NCBI RefSeq assembly: GCF_003047295.1
Contig: NZ_PZYZ01000002.1
Location: forward strand, 124,001 to 188,000
DNA: 64,000 nucleotides
Origin: Nocardioides sediminis
GTDB taxonomy: Bacteria > Actinomycetota > Actinomycetes > Propionibacteriales > Nocardioidaceae
Direction: 5' to 3'
Made by a program: the position numbers and the translations under genes
Part shown: positions 44,505 to 53,489 of the stretch, piece after piece
Layout: every line of letters begins with the position of its first letter
Position numbering within the stretch: position 1 is the stretch's first letter
The notes under the pieces: model-generated
Told to the model about the DNA's origin: nothing
What the model saw: only the letters and a program-made list of their open reading frames with translations
Databases searched by the model: none

Positions 44505-45203
44505 TCATCGTGGCACGGGTGGCAAGGGGGCGCCTGCGCGGATCAGGTCGACGGCCTCGGCGGTGGACCGGACGTCACCGAAGGAGCGGTGCACGACGTG
44601 CAGGGTGGCGTTGTGGTCCCGGTCGCGCATCGCGGCGCAGGCGTCGGCGACCAGGATGACGCGGTGGTCGAGGGTCGCTGCGTCGCGGACGGTGGCCTCG
44701 ACGCAGACGTTGGTGACCGTGCCGGCCACGACGACGGTGTCGATCCCGCGCCCGACCAGCAGGTAGGGCAGCTCGCTGCGGCCGGGGAAGAAGGCGCTGT
44801 GGGCGGTCTTCTCCGCCACCAGGTCTCCGTCGGCGACGTCGAGGCCGGACCACAGGCGGTCGCGCGGCGCCCCGGGACCGCCGGAGGCGGCGTACGTCTC
44901 GGCGACCTCGTCGCCCAGCAGCTCGCGGTCGCGCGCCGTCGGCTCGCGGCGGCCCGGGACGACCCAGGCCACGACGCCGCCGGCGTCGCGCAGCTCGCGC
45001 GCGAGGAGGTTGACGTGCGGGACGATGCCCCGGCAGTACGCCGACTCCTCGACGAAGAAGGGCACGAGGTCGACGACGACGAGGGCCGTGCGCGCCGGGT
45101 CGAGCGACTCGTAGGCGTGCCGGCGGCCGCGGCGCTGCTCGTGGCGGAGGTACTCGCGCTCCTCGACGTGCCAGTCGTGGAGGGCGACGTCGGGGTCGGG
45201 CAC
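44505..45203 (-). CDS. Isochorismatase-family cysteine hydrolase
   Basis: 232 residues from GTG. Catalytic triad visible: Asp in LVVVDLVPFF, Lys in VAEKTAHSAFF and Cys in GTVTNVCVEATVRDA. The family hydrolyses amide or vinyl-ether bonds (nicotinamidase, isochorismatase, ureidoacrylate hydrolase); substrate here is unknown. Confidence 0.9.
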   Translation of the reverse strand: MPDPDVALHDWHVEEREYLRHEQRRGRRHAYESLDPARTALVVVDLVPFFVEESAYCRGIVPHVNLLARELRDAGGVVAWVVPGRREPTARDRELLGDEVAETYAASGGPGAPRDRLWSGLDVADGDLVAEKTAHSAFFPGRSELPYLLVGRGIDTVVVAGTVTNVCVEATVRDAATLDHRVILVADACAAMRDRDHNATLHVVHRSFGDVRSTAEAVDLIRAGAPLPPVPR

Positions 45204-45220
45204 GTGACGAGGCTAGGTGC

Positions 45221-45967
45221 TCAGGCGGGCCGCGAGGCGACCAGCACGCCGATCTTGTCGATGCGGTGCTCGGGGTTGTCGAACTCGTCGGACCAGTAGT
45301 TGCCGGCGGCGTGGTCCTCGAGGGTCGCGCAGGTGGACAGGGTGATCATCGGCCGCGTGGCCTCGACCCCGGGCCGGCCGGGCACCGGCGCGCGCTGCGC
45401 CGCCAGCGATGCCGGCTCGCGGAAGGACGTCCAGCGGGTGCGGGTGATCTCGTAGACGTGGACCGTGTCGCCGACCCGCACCTGCACGCGGCTCCCGTTC
45501 GGCAGTGAGGGGAGGTAGCGGAACGGCTCGGTCGAGGACAGTCGGTGCCCGGTGACGATGTGGTTGCCGACCTCGCCGGCCGCGACCCCGCCGCCGGGCC
45601 CGCGCGGCGACGCGAGGTCGCCGTCGTTCTGGATCGCGGTCCCGGGCGCGTCGTCGGGGGATCCGCGGTAGCGCACGACCGGGAAGTCGCGCAGCCCCAG
45701 GCGGGGGACCGTGAGGTAGGCCCGGCGCGGCTCGGGCGCCCGCGCGGCCTCCGGGGTCGGGGTGGGGGAGGACGGGGACGAGGTCCGCGGCGAGACCCAG
45801 GGCGGCGGGGACGTCGGACGCGACTCCGAGCGCGCGTCCGGCCCGGGGGAGGTGGGGGCCTCCGACTCGTAGGAGGAGGGCGGCGGCGTGGCCCACGGCG
45901 ACGAGCACCCGGCCGTGACGAGCGCGCAGCCGAGCGCCAGCGCGGCCACCCGTCGTACGCGACTCAT
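45221..45967 (-). CDS. Class E sortase, apparently a lipoprotein
   Basis: 248 residues. Signal peptide with lipobox-like LVTAGC (Cys21), Pro/Ser-rich linker (22-80), then the sortase barrel: His141 in VTGHRLSS, Cys213 in TLSTCATLEDH and Arg235 in NPEHRIDK, the full triad. Class E enzymes cleave LAXTG-like signals. Most sortases use a membrane helix; lipid anchoring is less usual. No sorting-signal protein is seen in the window. Confidence 0.87.
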   Translation of the reverse strand: MSRVRRVAALALGCALVTAGCSSPWATPPPSSYESEAPTSPGPDARSESRPTSPPPWVSPRTSSPSSPTPTPEAARAPEPRRAYLTVPRLGLRDFPVVRYRGSPDDAPGTAIQNDGDLASPRGPGGGVAAGEVGNHIVTGHRLSSTEPFRYLPSLPNGSRVQVRVGDTVHVYEITRTRWTSFREPASLAAQRAPVPGRPGVEATRPMITLSTCATLEDHAAGNYWSDEFDNPEHRIDKIGVLVASRPA

Positions 45968-46015
45968 CCCTCCACGCTAGGACGCGCGCACAAGCGCACC
46001 TGCAAGAGTGGGCCC

Positions 46016-47041
46016 ATGACCTACGAGGCAGCCGAGGGCCGCTACGACTCGATGGACTACCGCCACACCGGCAGGAGCGGGCTCAAGCTGCCCGCCCTGA
46101 GCCTGGGGCTGTGGCAGAACTTCGGGATCGACCGCCCCGAGGAGACGCAGCGCGCGATCCTGCGCCGCGCCTTCGACCGGGGGGTGACGCACTTCGACCT
46201 GGCCAACAACTACGGCCCGCCCTACGGCCGGGCGGAGGAGAACTTCGGCCGCTACCTGCGAGACGACTTCGCGCCCTACCGCGACGAGCTGGTCATCTCC
46301 ACCAAGGCCGGCTACGACATGTGGCCGGGGCCCTACGGGCAGGGCGGCGGCAGCCGCAAGTACGTGCTGGCCAGCCTCGACCAGTCGCTCGCCCGCCTCG
46401 GCCTGGACTACGTCGACATCTTCTACAGCCACCGCTTCGACGCGGAGACGCCGGTCGAGGAGACGATGATGGCGCTCGACACGGCGGTCCGCAGCGGTCG
46501 GGCGCTGTACGCCGGGATCTCGTCGTACTCGGCCGAGAAGACGCACGAGGCCGCGTCGATCGCCCGCGACCTCGGCACCCCGCTGCTCATCCACCAGCCG
46601 TCGTACTCGATGCTCAACCGCTGGATCGAGGGCGACCTGCTCGACGAGCTCGAGGAGCAGGGCATGGGCTGCATCGTCTTCACCGCGCTCGCCCAGGGGC
46701 TGCTCACCGACCGCTACCTCGACGGCGTGCCGGACGACAGCCGGGCGGCCCGCGAGGACAGCACGCTCGCCGGCCTCGAGGACGACGTCCTCGACCGGGT
46801 CCGGGCGCTCAACGGGATCGCGCAGGCGCGGGGGCAGAAGCTCGCCCAGCTCGCCCTCCAGTGGGCGCTGCGGGACCAGCGCGTCACCAGCGCGGTCATC
46901 GGGGCCAGCAGCGTGGAGCAGCTCGACACCAACCTCGACGCGCTCGACGGCCCGCCGCTGACCGACGAGGAGCTCGCCGAGATCGACCGGCACGCAGTCG
47001 ACTCCGGGATCAACCTCTGGGCGAAGCAGACCGAGGAGTGA
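46016..47041 (+). CDS. Aldo/keto reductase, YghZ / L-glyceraldehyde-3-phosphate reductase type
   Basis: 341 residues from ATG at 46016; the longer upstream frame overlaps the sortase. AKR tetrad: Asp and Tyr in FDLANNYGPPYG, Lys in VISTKAG, His in YSHRFD. The inserted MWPGPYGQGGGSRKY segment is typical of the YghZ group (AKR14), which reduces L-GAP and methylglyoxal. Divergent from the sortase across 48 bp. Confidence 0.9.
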   Translation: MTYEAAEGRYDSMDYRHTGRSGLKLPALSLGLWQNFGIDRPEETQRAILRRAFDRGVTHFDLANNYGPPYGRAEENFGRYLRDDFAPYRDELVISTKAGYDMWPGPYGQGGGSRKYVLASLDQSLARLGLDYVDIFYSHRFDAETPVEETMMALDTAVRSGRALYAGISSYSAEKTHEAASIARDLGTPLLIHQPSYSMLNRWIEGDLLDELEEQGMGCIVFTALAQGLLTDRYLDGVPDDSRAAREDSTLAGLEDDVLDRVRALNGIAQARGQKLAQLALQWALRDQRVTSAVIGASSVEQLDTNLDALDGPPLTDEELAEIDRHAVDSGINLWAKQTEE

Positions 47042-47117
47042 GCGAGCGCAGCGAGGTCATCGTCAAGCCCCGTGCGACTCGCGCCTCGTGCGCGCACGGA
47101 ACGAAGCGAGTACGCGC

Positions 47118-48488
47118 ATGAGTGTCACTCGCGTGGTCGTGGTGGGCGCCGACGCCGCCGGCATGTCGGCCGCGCACCAGGCGCTGCGCACCGCGCGCCG
47201 CACCGGCCGCGAGCTGGCGATCACGGTGCTCGACCGCGGCAGGCACACGTCGTACTCCGCCTGCGGCATCCCCTACTGGATGGCCGGTGACGTCGACGGT
47301 GGCGACGACCTCGTGGCGCGCACGGCCGCGCAGCACCGCGAGGCCGGCATCGACCTGCGGCTGGGCACCGAGGTGGTCGCGGCGGACCTCGAGGGCCGCA
47401 CCGTCACCACTGCGGGCGGTGAGTCCCTCCCGTACGACGAGCTGGTGGTCGCCACCGGGGCCCCCGCGATCGTGCCGGACTGGGCGCTGCGGCCCGACGG
47501 GACGCCCCACCCGATGGTCGGACCGGTCAAGACCCTCGACGACGGGGCGGCCTGGCTGCAACGGCTCGAGGAGGCGGGCGACGGCGCGCACGTGGTGGTC
47601 GTGGGGGCCGGCTACATCGGGGTGGAGGTCACCGAGGCGGCGCTGCGGCGCGGGCTCGGCGTGACCCTGCTGACCCGCGGCCGCGGCCTGGCGCTCCTCG
47701 AGGAGGACATGTCCGAGCGGGTCGCGATCGGGCTGTGCGACGCCGGCGCGGAGGTCGTGCTCGGTGTCGAGGTCACGGGTCTCCAGCTCGACGGCGACCG
47801 CGTCTGCGGCGTGACCTGGGAGGGCGGCAGCCGGGAGGCCGACCTCGTGGTGCTGGCCATCGGGGTGCGCCCCGCGACCGGCTTCCTGGCCGGGTCCGGC
47901 ATCGAGCTCACCGAGGACGGGGCCCTGCGCCCGGACGCGCACGGCCGGGTGGCCGACCACGTCTGGGCGGCCGGCGACTGCTGCGAGGTACGACGACGCC
48001 TCGACGACCGCTGGGTCTTCCGGCCCCTCGGCACGCACGCCAACAAGCACGGGCGGGCGCTGGGCGACAGCCTGGCCGGGGGCGACCTGGCCTTCCCGGG
48101 GGTGGTGGACACCTCGATCACCCGCTTCGCCGCCGAGGGCGTGCACCTCGAGATCGCGCGCACCGGCCTCGGCCACGACGAGGCGGTGGCGGCCGGCCAC
48201 GACCCGGTCACCCTGGTGACCGAGGGGTCGACGGCGAGCGGCTACATGCCCGAGGCCGACCCCATCGCCCTGTGGGTGATGGCCGACCGCCGCACCCGGC
48301 GGCTGCTGGGGGTGCAGGTGGTCGGCGGACGCGGGGCCGGCAAGCGCATCGACGCCGCCGCCGCGGTCCTGTGGCACGACGGCACCGTCGACGACCTGGC
48401 CTGGATGGACCTGGCCTACGCGCCACCCTTCGCGACCGCGTGGGACGTGCTGCAGGTGGCCGCCCGGCGCGTGGCCGAGCGTCTCTGA
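47118..48488 (+). CDS. FAD/NAD(P)-dependent pyridine nucleotide-disulfide reductase (CoA-disulfide reductase-like)
   Basis: 456 residues from ATG at 47118. FAD site VVVVGADAAGMSAA, NAD site VVVVGAGYIGVEV, and single redox Cys49 in SYSACGIPYW, the arrangement of CoA-disulfide reductase and NADH oxidase rather than glutathione reductase. The C-terminal dimerisation domain is complete. It may protect thiols or recycle CoA. Confidence 0.88.
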   Translation: MSVTRVVVVGADAAGMSAAHQALRTARRTGRELAITVLDRGRHTSYSACGIPYWMAGDVDGGDDLVARTAAQHREAGIDLRLGTEVVAADLEGRTVTTAGGESLPYDELVVATGAPAIVPDWALRPDGTPHPMVGPVKTLDDGAAWLQRLEEAGDGAHVVVVGAGYIGVEVTEAALRRGLGVTLLTRGRGLALLEEDMSERVAIGLCDAGAEVVLGVEVTGLQLDGDRVCGVTWEGGSREADLVVLAIGVRPATGFLAGSGIELTEDGALRPDAHGRVADHVWAAGDCCEVRRRLDDRWVFRPLGTHANKHGRALGDSLAGGDLAFPGVVDTSITRFAAEGVHLEIARTGLGHDEAVAAGHDPVTLVTEGSTASGYMPEADPIALWVMADRRTRRLLGVQVVGGRGAGKRIDAAAAVLWHDGTVDDLAWMDLAYAPPFATAWDVLQVAARRVAERL

Positions 48489-48529
48489 GCTCCCGTGAAA
48501 TCGGTTGCGCGCCGGGTGAGGATGGAGGC

Positions 48530-49264
48530 GTGGACCTCGAGATCGTGACCCTCGCCGAGCGGCCTGCCCTGATGGACGTCTTCTGGGACATGGAGACGTC
48601 GTGGCCCGAGTTCATGAAGCACGACCCGATCGGCAACGGCTACTACGCGTCGCTGGAGGAGTTCGCCGAGTTCGTGCTCGTCTGCCTCGACGCCGACGGC
48701 GAGATGGTGGCCAAGGCGCACTCGGTGCCCTTCCGGCTCGACGGCGACGAGCTGCCGGACGCGGGCTGGGACGCCGCGATCCGCAGCGGCCTGCTCACCC
48801 GGCTGTGGCGGGAGGAGCCGAACGCCGTCTCCGCGGTCGAGATCGCCATCCGGCCGGACCTCCAGGGGACGGGCCTGTCGGGGCGCATCGTCGCCGCACT
48901 GCGCGACAACGCCGGTCGCCTCGGCTTCCCCGAGCTGCTCGCGCCCGTGCGGCCCAACGGCAAGACCGACCTGCACGAGCCCATGGAGGCGTACGCCGCG
49001 CGCACCCGCGACGACGGCCTGCCCGTCGACCCCTGGCTGCGCGTGCACGTGCGGGCGGGCGGGCGCATCGACCGGGTCGCCCCGCGCTCGATGGTCATCC
49101 CGGGCACGGTCGCGGAGTGGCGGGAGTGGACCGGCCTGCCGTTCGACCGCACCGGCCCGGTGGAGGTGCCCGAGGCCCTCGTGCCGGTGCTCTGCGACAC
49201 CGAGCACGGCACGGCCGTCTACGTCGAGCCCAACGTGTGGGTCAGGCACCCCACCGGGGCGTGA
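48530..49264 (+). CDS. GNAT-like N-acetyltransferase
   Basis: 244 residues from GTG at 48530. The acetyl-CoA loop appears as VEIAIRPDLQGTGLSGRIVAALRDNA (R/QxxGxG/A-like: QGTGLS). The C terminus carries extra beta structure. The substrate is unknown; the frame upstream overlaps the reductase and is rejected. Confidence 0.75.
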   Translation: MDLEIVTLAERPALMDVFWDMETSWPEFMKHDPIGNGYYASLEEFAEFVLVCLDADGEMVAKAHSVPFRLDGDELPDAGWDAAIRSGLLTRLWREEPNAVSAVEIAIRPDLQGTGLSGRIVAALRDNAGRLGFPELLAPVRPNGKTDLHEPMEAYAARTRDDGLPVDPWLRVHVRAGGRIDRVAPRSMVIPGTVAEWREWTGLPFDRTGPVEVPEALVPVLCDTEHGTAVYVEPNVWVRHPTGA

Positions 49265-49267
49265 GCC

Positions 49268-50536
49268 TCAGCCGAAGAGGTACGGGCCGACCACCTTGCG
49301 CACCTCGTTGACGCACAGCGCCACGAAGGCGACCGCGATGATCGCCATCAGCACGTTGGAGTGCAGCTTGTTGCGCCACTGCGCCGGCGTGCGGTCGGTG
49401 TTGAGCAGCCACAGCAGCGTCACCGCGAGGAACGGCATGAAGAACGCGCCCAGCACGCCGTAGGCCAGGATCAGCCAGACCGGCTTGCCGAGGAACATCA
49501 TGACCATCGGCGGGAAGGTCAGCCACAGGATGTAGGCGCGGTACCACTTGCCACCGGCGCGAGCGTCCGCGTCCTCGCTGGTGCCGCCGCGCAGGTTGGT
49601 CATGAAGTCGGCGAACATCAGCGAGACGCCGTTCCAGACGCCGACCAGCGAGGACATCGCCGCCGCCCAGAAGCCGACGAGGAAGATCTTGCCGGCCCAC
49701 TCGCCGTACCGGTCCTGCAGCACGACCGAGAGGTCGAGCAGGCCCTGGTCGCCGCTCTCGATGGCGACGCTGCCGGAGTAGAGCAGCTCGGCGCCGACGA
49801 TGAGGGTGGCCAGCACGAAGATGCCGGTGACGACGTAGGCGACGGTGTTGTCGATGCGCATGACCCGCATGTACGACGGCGTGGACCAGCCCTTCTCGCG
49901 CAGCCAGTAGCCGTAGGCCGCCAGGGTGATGGTGCCGCCGACGCCGCCGGCGAGCGCGAGGGTGTTGACGAGGCCGCCGTCGGGGATGCGGGGGGCGAGG
50001 CCGGTCAGCAGCTCGGGGACGTTGGGCAGCGTGAGCAGCGCGGCGCCGACCATGGTGACGAACATCAGCCCGACGAGGGCGGCCAGCACCTTCTCGAAGG
50101 TGCTGTAGCGGCCCGTCCACACCAGGGCCAGGCCGATCAGGCCGGAGAGGATGCCCCACCAGGTGACCGACAGGGCCCCGGTGAGCCCCGCCAGCGCGAG
50201 CCCGGTGCCGGCCATCGCGGCGGCGCCGTACACGAAGCCCCAGACCACGATGTAGGGGCCGAAGTACCAGGTCGTCCAGCGGCCCAGCGAGCGCCAGCCC
50301 TCGAAGATGGTGCGGCCCGTGGCGAGCGAGTAGCGGCCCGCGCCCTCGACCAGCACGATCTTCATCAGGCAGCCGACCACCACGCACCAGAGCAGGGTGT
50401 AGCCGAACTTCTGGCCGGCGATGAGGGTGGCGACGAGGTCGGCGGCACCGACGCCGGTGGCGGCCACGACGAGCCCCGGGCCGATGATGCGCCACTTGGG
50501 GACGGTGGACGTGGCTGCGTGGTTCTGGACGGACAT
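49268..50536 (-). CDS. Nramp-related membrane transporter with a non-canonical binding site
   Basis: 422 residues, about eleven helices, LeuT-like fold of the Nramp family (GPGLVV...QKFGYTLLW). An ungapped alignment with canonical Nramp TM1 puts the metal-binding DPGN at residues 30-33, which here read GAAD; TM6 MPHN is absent, replaced by TITLAAYGYW. It should not bind Mn/Fe in the classical way. The ATG lies seven bases from a TAGGGT -10 box, so the mRNA is probably leaderless. Confidence 0.85.
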   Translation of the reverse strand: MSVQNHAATSTVPKWRIIGPGLVVAATGVGAADLVATLIAGQKFGYTLLWCVVVGCLMKIVLVEGAGRYSLATGRTIFEGWRSLGRWTTWYFGPYIVVWGFVYGAAAMAGTGLALAGLTGALSVTWWGILSGLIGLALVWTGRYSTFEKVLAALVGLMFVTMVGAALLTLPNVPELLTGLAPRIPDGGLVNTLALAGGVGGTITLAAYGYWLREKGWSTPSYMRVMRIDNTVAYVVTGIFVLATLIVGAELLYSGSVAIESGDQGLLDLSVVLQDRYGEWAGKIFLVGFWAAAMSSLVGVWNGVSLMFADFMTNLRGGTSEDADARAGGKWYRAYILWLTFPPMVMMFLGKPVWLILAYGVLGAFFMPFLAVTLLWLLNTDRTPAQWRNKLHSNVLMAIIAVAFVALCVNEVRKVVGPYLFG

Positions 50537-50543
50537 GACCGAC

Positions 50544-50566
50544 ACCCTAGGGTGGTCCAGACCACC
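50544..50566 (-). promoter_or_regulatory. Nramp-gene -10 box and palindromic operator
   Basis: Minus-strand TAGGGT (50544-50549) is directly followed upstream by GGTGGTC-CA-GACCACC (50551-50566), a perfect 7-bp inverted repeat between -10 and -35. The core TGGTCCAGACCA differs by one base from the TGGTCTAGACCA core bound by GntR/HutC regulators such as DasR. Confidence 0.55.
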
Positions 50567-50623
50567 TCCGACACTCCGGGCGCGGGATTTAACGCGTGGC
50601 CCCGGCGCCGCCGGTCGCGGACA

Positions 50624-52327
50624 ATGGCCCGCGTGGGACATGTGGACGTGTCGGGAGTGCGCTACGAGCTGCCCGACGGACGAGTACTGCTGGACGACGT
50701 CAGCTTCCGGGTCGGCGACGGCGCCAAGGTCGCCCTCGTGGGCGCCAACGGGGCCGGCAAGACGACGCTGCTGCGGATCGTGACCGGTGACCTGGTCCCG
50801 CACTTCGGCGCCGTGACGCGCTCGGGCGGGCTGGGCGTGATGCGGCAGTTCGTCGGCCACGGAGGCATGGACGAGACCGTCGCCGACCTGCTGCTCAGCG
50901 TCGCCCCGCCGCGGGTGCGGGCCGCCGCGGAGGCGGTCGACGCGTGCGAGCTCGCGCTGATGGAGACCGACGACGAGGCGACGCAGATGCGCTACGCCGG
51001 GGCGCTGGCGGAGTACGCCGACGCCGGCGGCTACGACCTCGAGGTCACCTGGGACACCTGCACCGTCGCCGCGATGGGGCTGCCCTACGACCGCGCCCGG
51101 CACCGCTCCCTGTCCACCCTCTCCGGGGGCGAGCAGAAGCGGCTGGTCCTCGAGTACCTCCTGCGCGGCCCCGACGAGGTGCTGCTGCTCGACGAGCCGG
51201 ACAACTACCTCGACGTGCCGGGCAAGATGTGGCTGGAGCAGCGGATCCGCGAGTCGCCCAAGACGATCCTGTTCATCAGCCACGACCGGGAGCTGCTCGC
51301 CAACACCGCGACCCGCATCGTCACCGTCGAGCTCGGCGCGGCCGGCAACCTGGTGTGGACGCACCCCGGCGGCTTCGCGAGCTACCACGAGGCGCGCGAG
51401 GACCGGTTCCTCCGCTTCGAGGAGCAGCGCCGCCGGTGGGACGAGGAGCACGCCAAGATCAAGGCGCTCGTGCTGCGGCTCAAGATCAAGTCCGAGTACA
51501 ACGACGGCATGTCCTCGCAGTACCGCGCCGCCCAGACGCGGCTGCGCAAGTTCGAGGAGGCGGGCCCGCCGACCGAGCAGCCGCGCGAGCAGCAGGTGAC
51601 GATGCGCCTCAAGGGCGGTCGCACCGGCAAGCGCGCCGTGGTGTGCACGGACCTCGAGCTCACGGGGCTGATGAAGCCCTTCGACCTCGAGGTCTGGTAC
51701 GGCGAGCGGGTCGCCGTCCTGGGGTCCAACGGCTCCGGCAAGTCGCACTTCCTCCGCCTGCTGGCGGCCGGCGGCAGCGACCCGGACGTCGAGCACCGCC
51801 CCGTCGGCGACCCGCCCGCGCCGGTGCCGCACACCGGCAAGGCCAAGCTCGGCGCCCGGGTGCGACCCGGTTGGTTCGTGCAGACCCACGACCACCCCGA
51901 GCTGCGGGGGCGGACGCTGCTGGACATCCTGCACCGGGGCGACGGCCTGCCCGCCGGTCAGGGCCGGGCCGGCATGGGGCGCGAGCAGGCCAGCCGGGTG
52001 CTGGACCGCTACGAGCTCGCGCACGCGGGGGAGCAGACCTTCGACTCGCTCTCGGGCGGCCAGCAGGCGCGCTTCCAGATCCTGCTGCTCGAGCTGAGCG
52101 GAGCGACCCTCCTGCTGCTCGACGAGCCCACCGACAACCTGGACGTGCAGAGCGCCGAGGCGCTCGAGGCGGGCCTCGAGGCGTTCGAGGGCACGGTGCT
52201 CGCGGTGACCCACGACCGCTGGTTCGCGCGCGGCTTCGACCGGTTCCTGGTCTACGGCGCCGACGGCGAGGTCTACGAGTCCGACGGTCCCGTCTGGGAC
52301 GAGGGCCGGGTGGCCCGCGCCCGATGA
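50624..52327 (+). CDS. ABC-F family ATPase
   Basis: 567 residues from ATG at 50624; a GTG at 50633 is an alternative, seven bases after GACAAT, which would make it leaderless. Two nucleotide-binding domains, no membrane segments: GANGAGKTT / LSGGEQKRLVLEY / LLLDEPDNYLD, then GSNGSGKSH / LSGGQQARFQIL / LLLDEPTDNLD. The basic linker around residues 265-330 is the P-site-tRNA-interaction motif region. ABC-F proteins act on the ribosome (translation factors or antibiotic protection). Overlaps the next gene by ATGA. Confidence 0.92.
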   Translation: MARVGHVDVSGVRYELPDGRVLLDDVSFRVGDGAKVALVGANGAGKTTLLRIVTGDLVPHFGAVTRSGGLGVMRQFVGHGGMDETVADLLLSVAPPRVRAAAEAVDACELALMETDDEATQMRYAGALAEYADAGGYDLEVTWDTCTVAAMGLPYDRARHRSLSTLSGGEQKRLVLEYLLRGPDEVLLLDEPDNYLDVPGKMWLEQRIRESPKTILFISHDRELLANTATRIVTVELGAAGNLVWTHPGGFASYHEAREDRFLRFEEQRRRWDEEHAKIKALVLRLKIKSEYNDGMSSQYRAAQTRLRKFEEAGPPTEQPREQQVTMRLKGGRTGKRAVVCTDLELTGLMKPFDLEVWYGERVAVLGSNGSGKSHFLRLLAAGGSDPDVEHRPVGDPPAPVPHTGKAKLGARVRPGWFVQTHDHPELRGRTLLDILHRGDGLPAGQGRAGMGREQASRVLDRYELAHAGEQTFDSLSGGQQARFQILLLELSGATLLLLDEPTDNLDVQSAEALEAGLEAFEGTVLAVTHDRWFARGFDRFLVYGADGEVYESDGPVWDEGRVARAR

Positions 52328-53349
52328 GCGAGCTGGAGATCCGCGAGCTCGACGCCTCCGACGACGCCGCCATGGCCGCCTGGCACCGCGCCTACGCCGC
52401 CGCCGAGCGTCACGAGCTCGGCGACGCCGCGGGCGTGTGGCAGCGGGAGGAGGTGCGCGCCCTGATGCTCGACCGCGGCTCGCACTCGTGGAGCGGCGGT
52501 TGGTCGGGCCTGGTCGACGGCGAGACCGTGGCCACCGGCTGGATGCGCACGCCGCTGCTCGACAACCTCGAGCTGGCCGACCTCACGGTGCACGTCCTGC
52601 CCGGTCACCGGCGGCGCGGCCACGCCTCGGCGATGCTCGCCCACCTCGAGGACGAGGCACGCGCCCGTGGCCGCCGGGTCCTGACCGCGCTCGCCTCCTG
52701 GCCGTACGACGCGGGGTCCGACGGGACGGGAGCGTCCGGGCCCGGCCTCGCGGCGGCCCGTGGCTGGTCGCTCGCGCTCTCGGAGGTGCAGCGCGAGCTG
52801 CGGCTGCCCGTGGCCGAGGAGGTGCTCGACCGCTTGGCGCGGGAGGCGGCGCGCGCCCACGCGGCGTACACGCTCCGGTCGTGGGCGGGACCGGTCCCCG
52901 ACGAGCTGCTCCAGGGCTGGGCCGAGGTGACGTCCAGCCTGGCGACCCAGGCGCCGACCGGCGACTTGGAGCTGGAGCCGGAGGCGGTCAGCGCCGCGGC
53001 GGTCCGGGAGCGGGAGGCGGTGCTGGAGCGGCAGGGCCGGACGAAGTACAACACCGTGGCCCTGGACGCCGACGGCGTCGTGGTGGCCTACTCCGACCTG
53101 GCCACCACGGTGCACGAGCCGGGGCGGGCCTACCAGTGGGGCACGCTGGTCCGGGGCGAGCACCGGGGCCACCGGCTCGGGATCGCGGTCAAGGTGGCCA
53201 ACCTGCGGCTCCTCCAGCGCGAGCGGCCGGACGTCACCCGGCTGACCACCTACAACGCCGAGGTCAACGCCCACATGATCGGCGTCAACGAGGCCATGGG
53301 CTTCGTCCCGGTGGCCCGGCTCGGGGACTTCCAGAAGCGCCTGGACTGA
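52324..53349 (+). CDS. Double-GNAT acetyltransferase
   Basis: 341 residues with two GNAT-like halves. The first has LTVHVLPGHRRRGHASAML (acetyl-CoA loop RRRGHA); the second WGTLVRGEHRGHRLGIAVK. Two-domain GNATs include mycothiol synthase and antibiotic-modifying enzymes; this one lacks clear matches to either by eye. Coupled to ABC-F by a 4-bp overlap. Confidence 0.85.
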   Translation: MSELEIRELDASDDAAMAAWHRAYAAAERHELGDAAGVWQREEVRALMLDRGSHSWSGGWSGLVDGETVATGWMRTPLLDNLELADLTVHVLPGHRRRGHASAMLAHLEDEARARGRRVLTALASWPYDAGSDGTGASGPGLAAARGWSLALSEVQRELRLPVAEEVLDRLAREAARAHAAYTLRSWAGPVPDELLQGWAEVTSSLATQAPTGDLELEPEAVSAAAVREREAVLERQGRTKYNTVALDADGVVVAYSDLATTVHEPGRAYQWGTLVRGEHRGHRLGIAVKVANLRLLQRERPDVTRLTTYNAEVNAHMIGVNEAMGFVPVARLGDFQKRLD

Positions 53350-53489
53350 CCGGGCTCGGCCCGACCGGACCGGCGTGCGACCGGCCCGGAGAGGTCCATC
53401 GGCCCCACGGGGCGAGGTCGAAGGGCGCTGTTGCCGGGCCTCGGGTCCGCCGAGACTGGGAAGGACGCCGGCACGGGAGGAGACCCGCG

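Noticed and set aside
47042..47117. Possible mobile repeat with GAGCGAGCGCAGCGAG between the aldo/keto reductase and the reductase
   Set aside because: Only one copy of the full motif is in the window and there are no terminal repeats or transposase, so nothing supports a mobile element.
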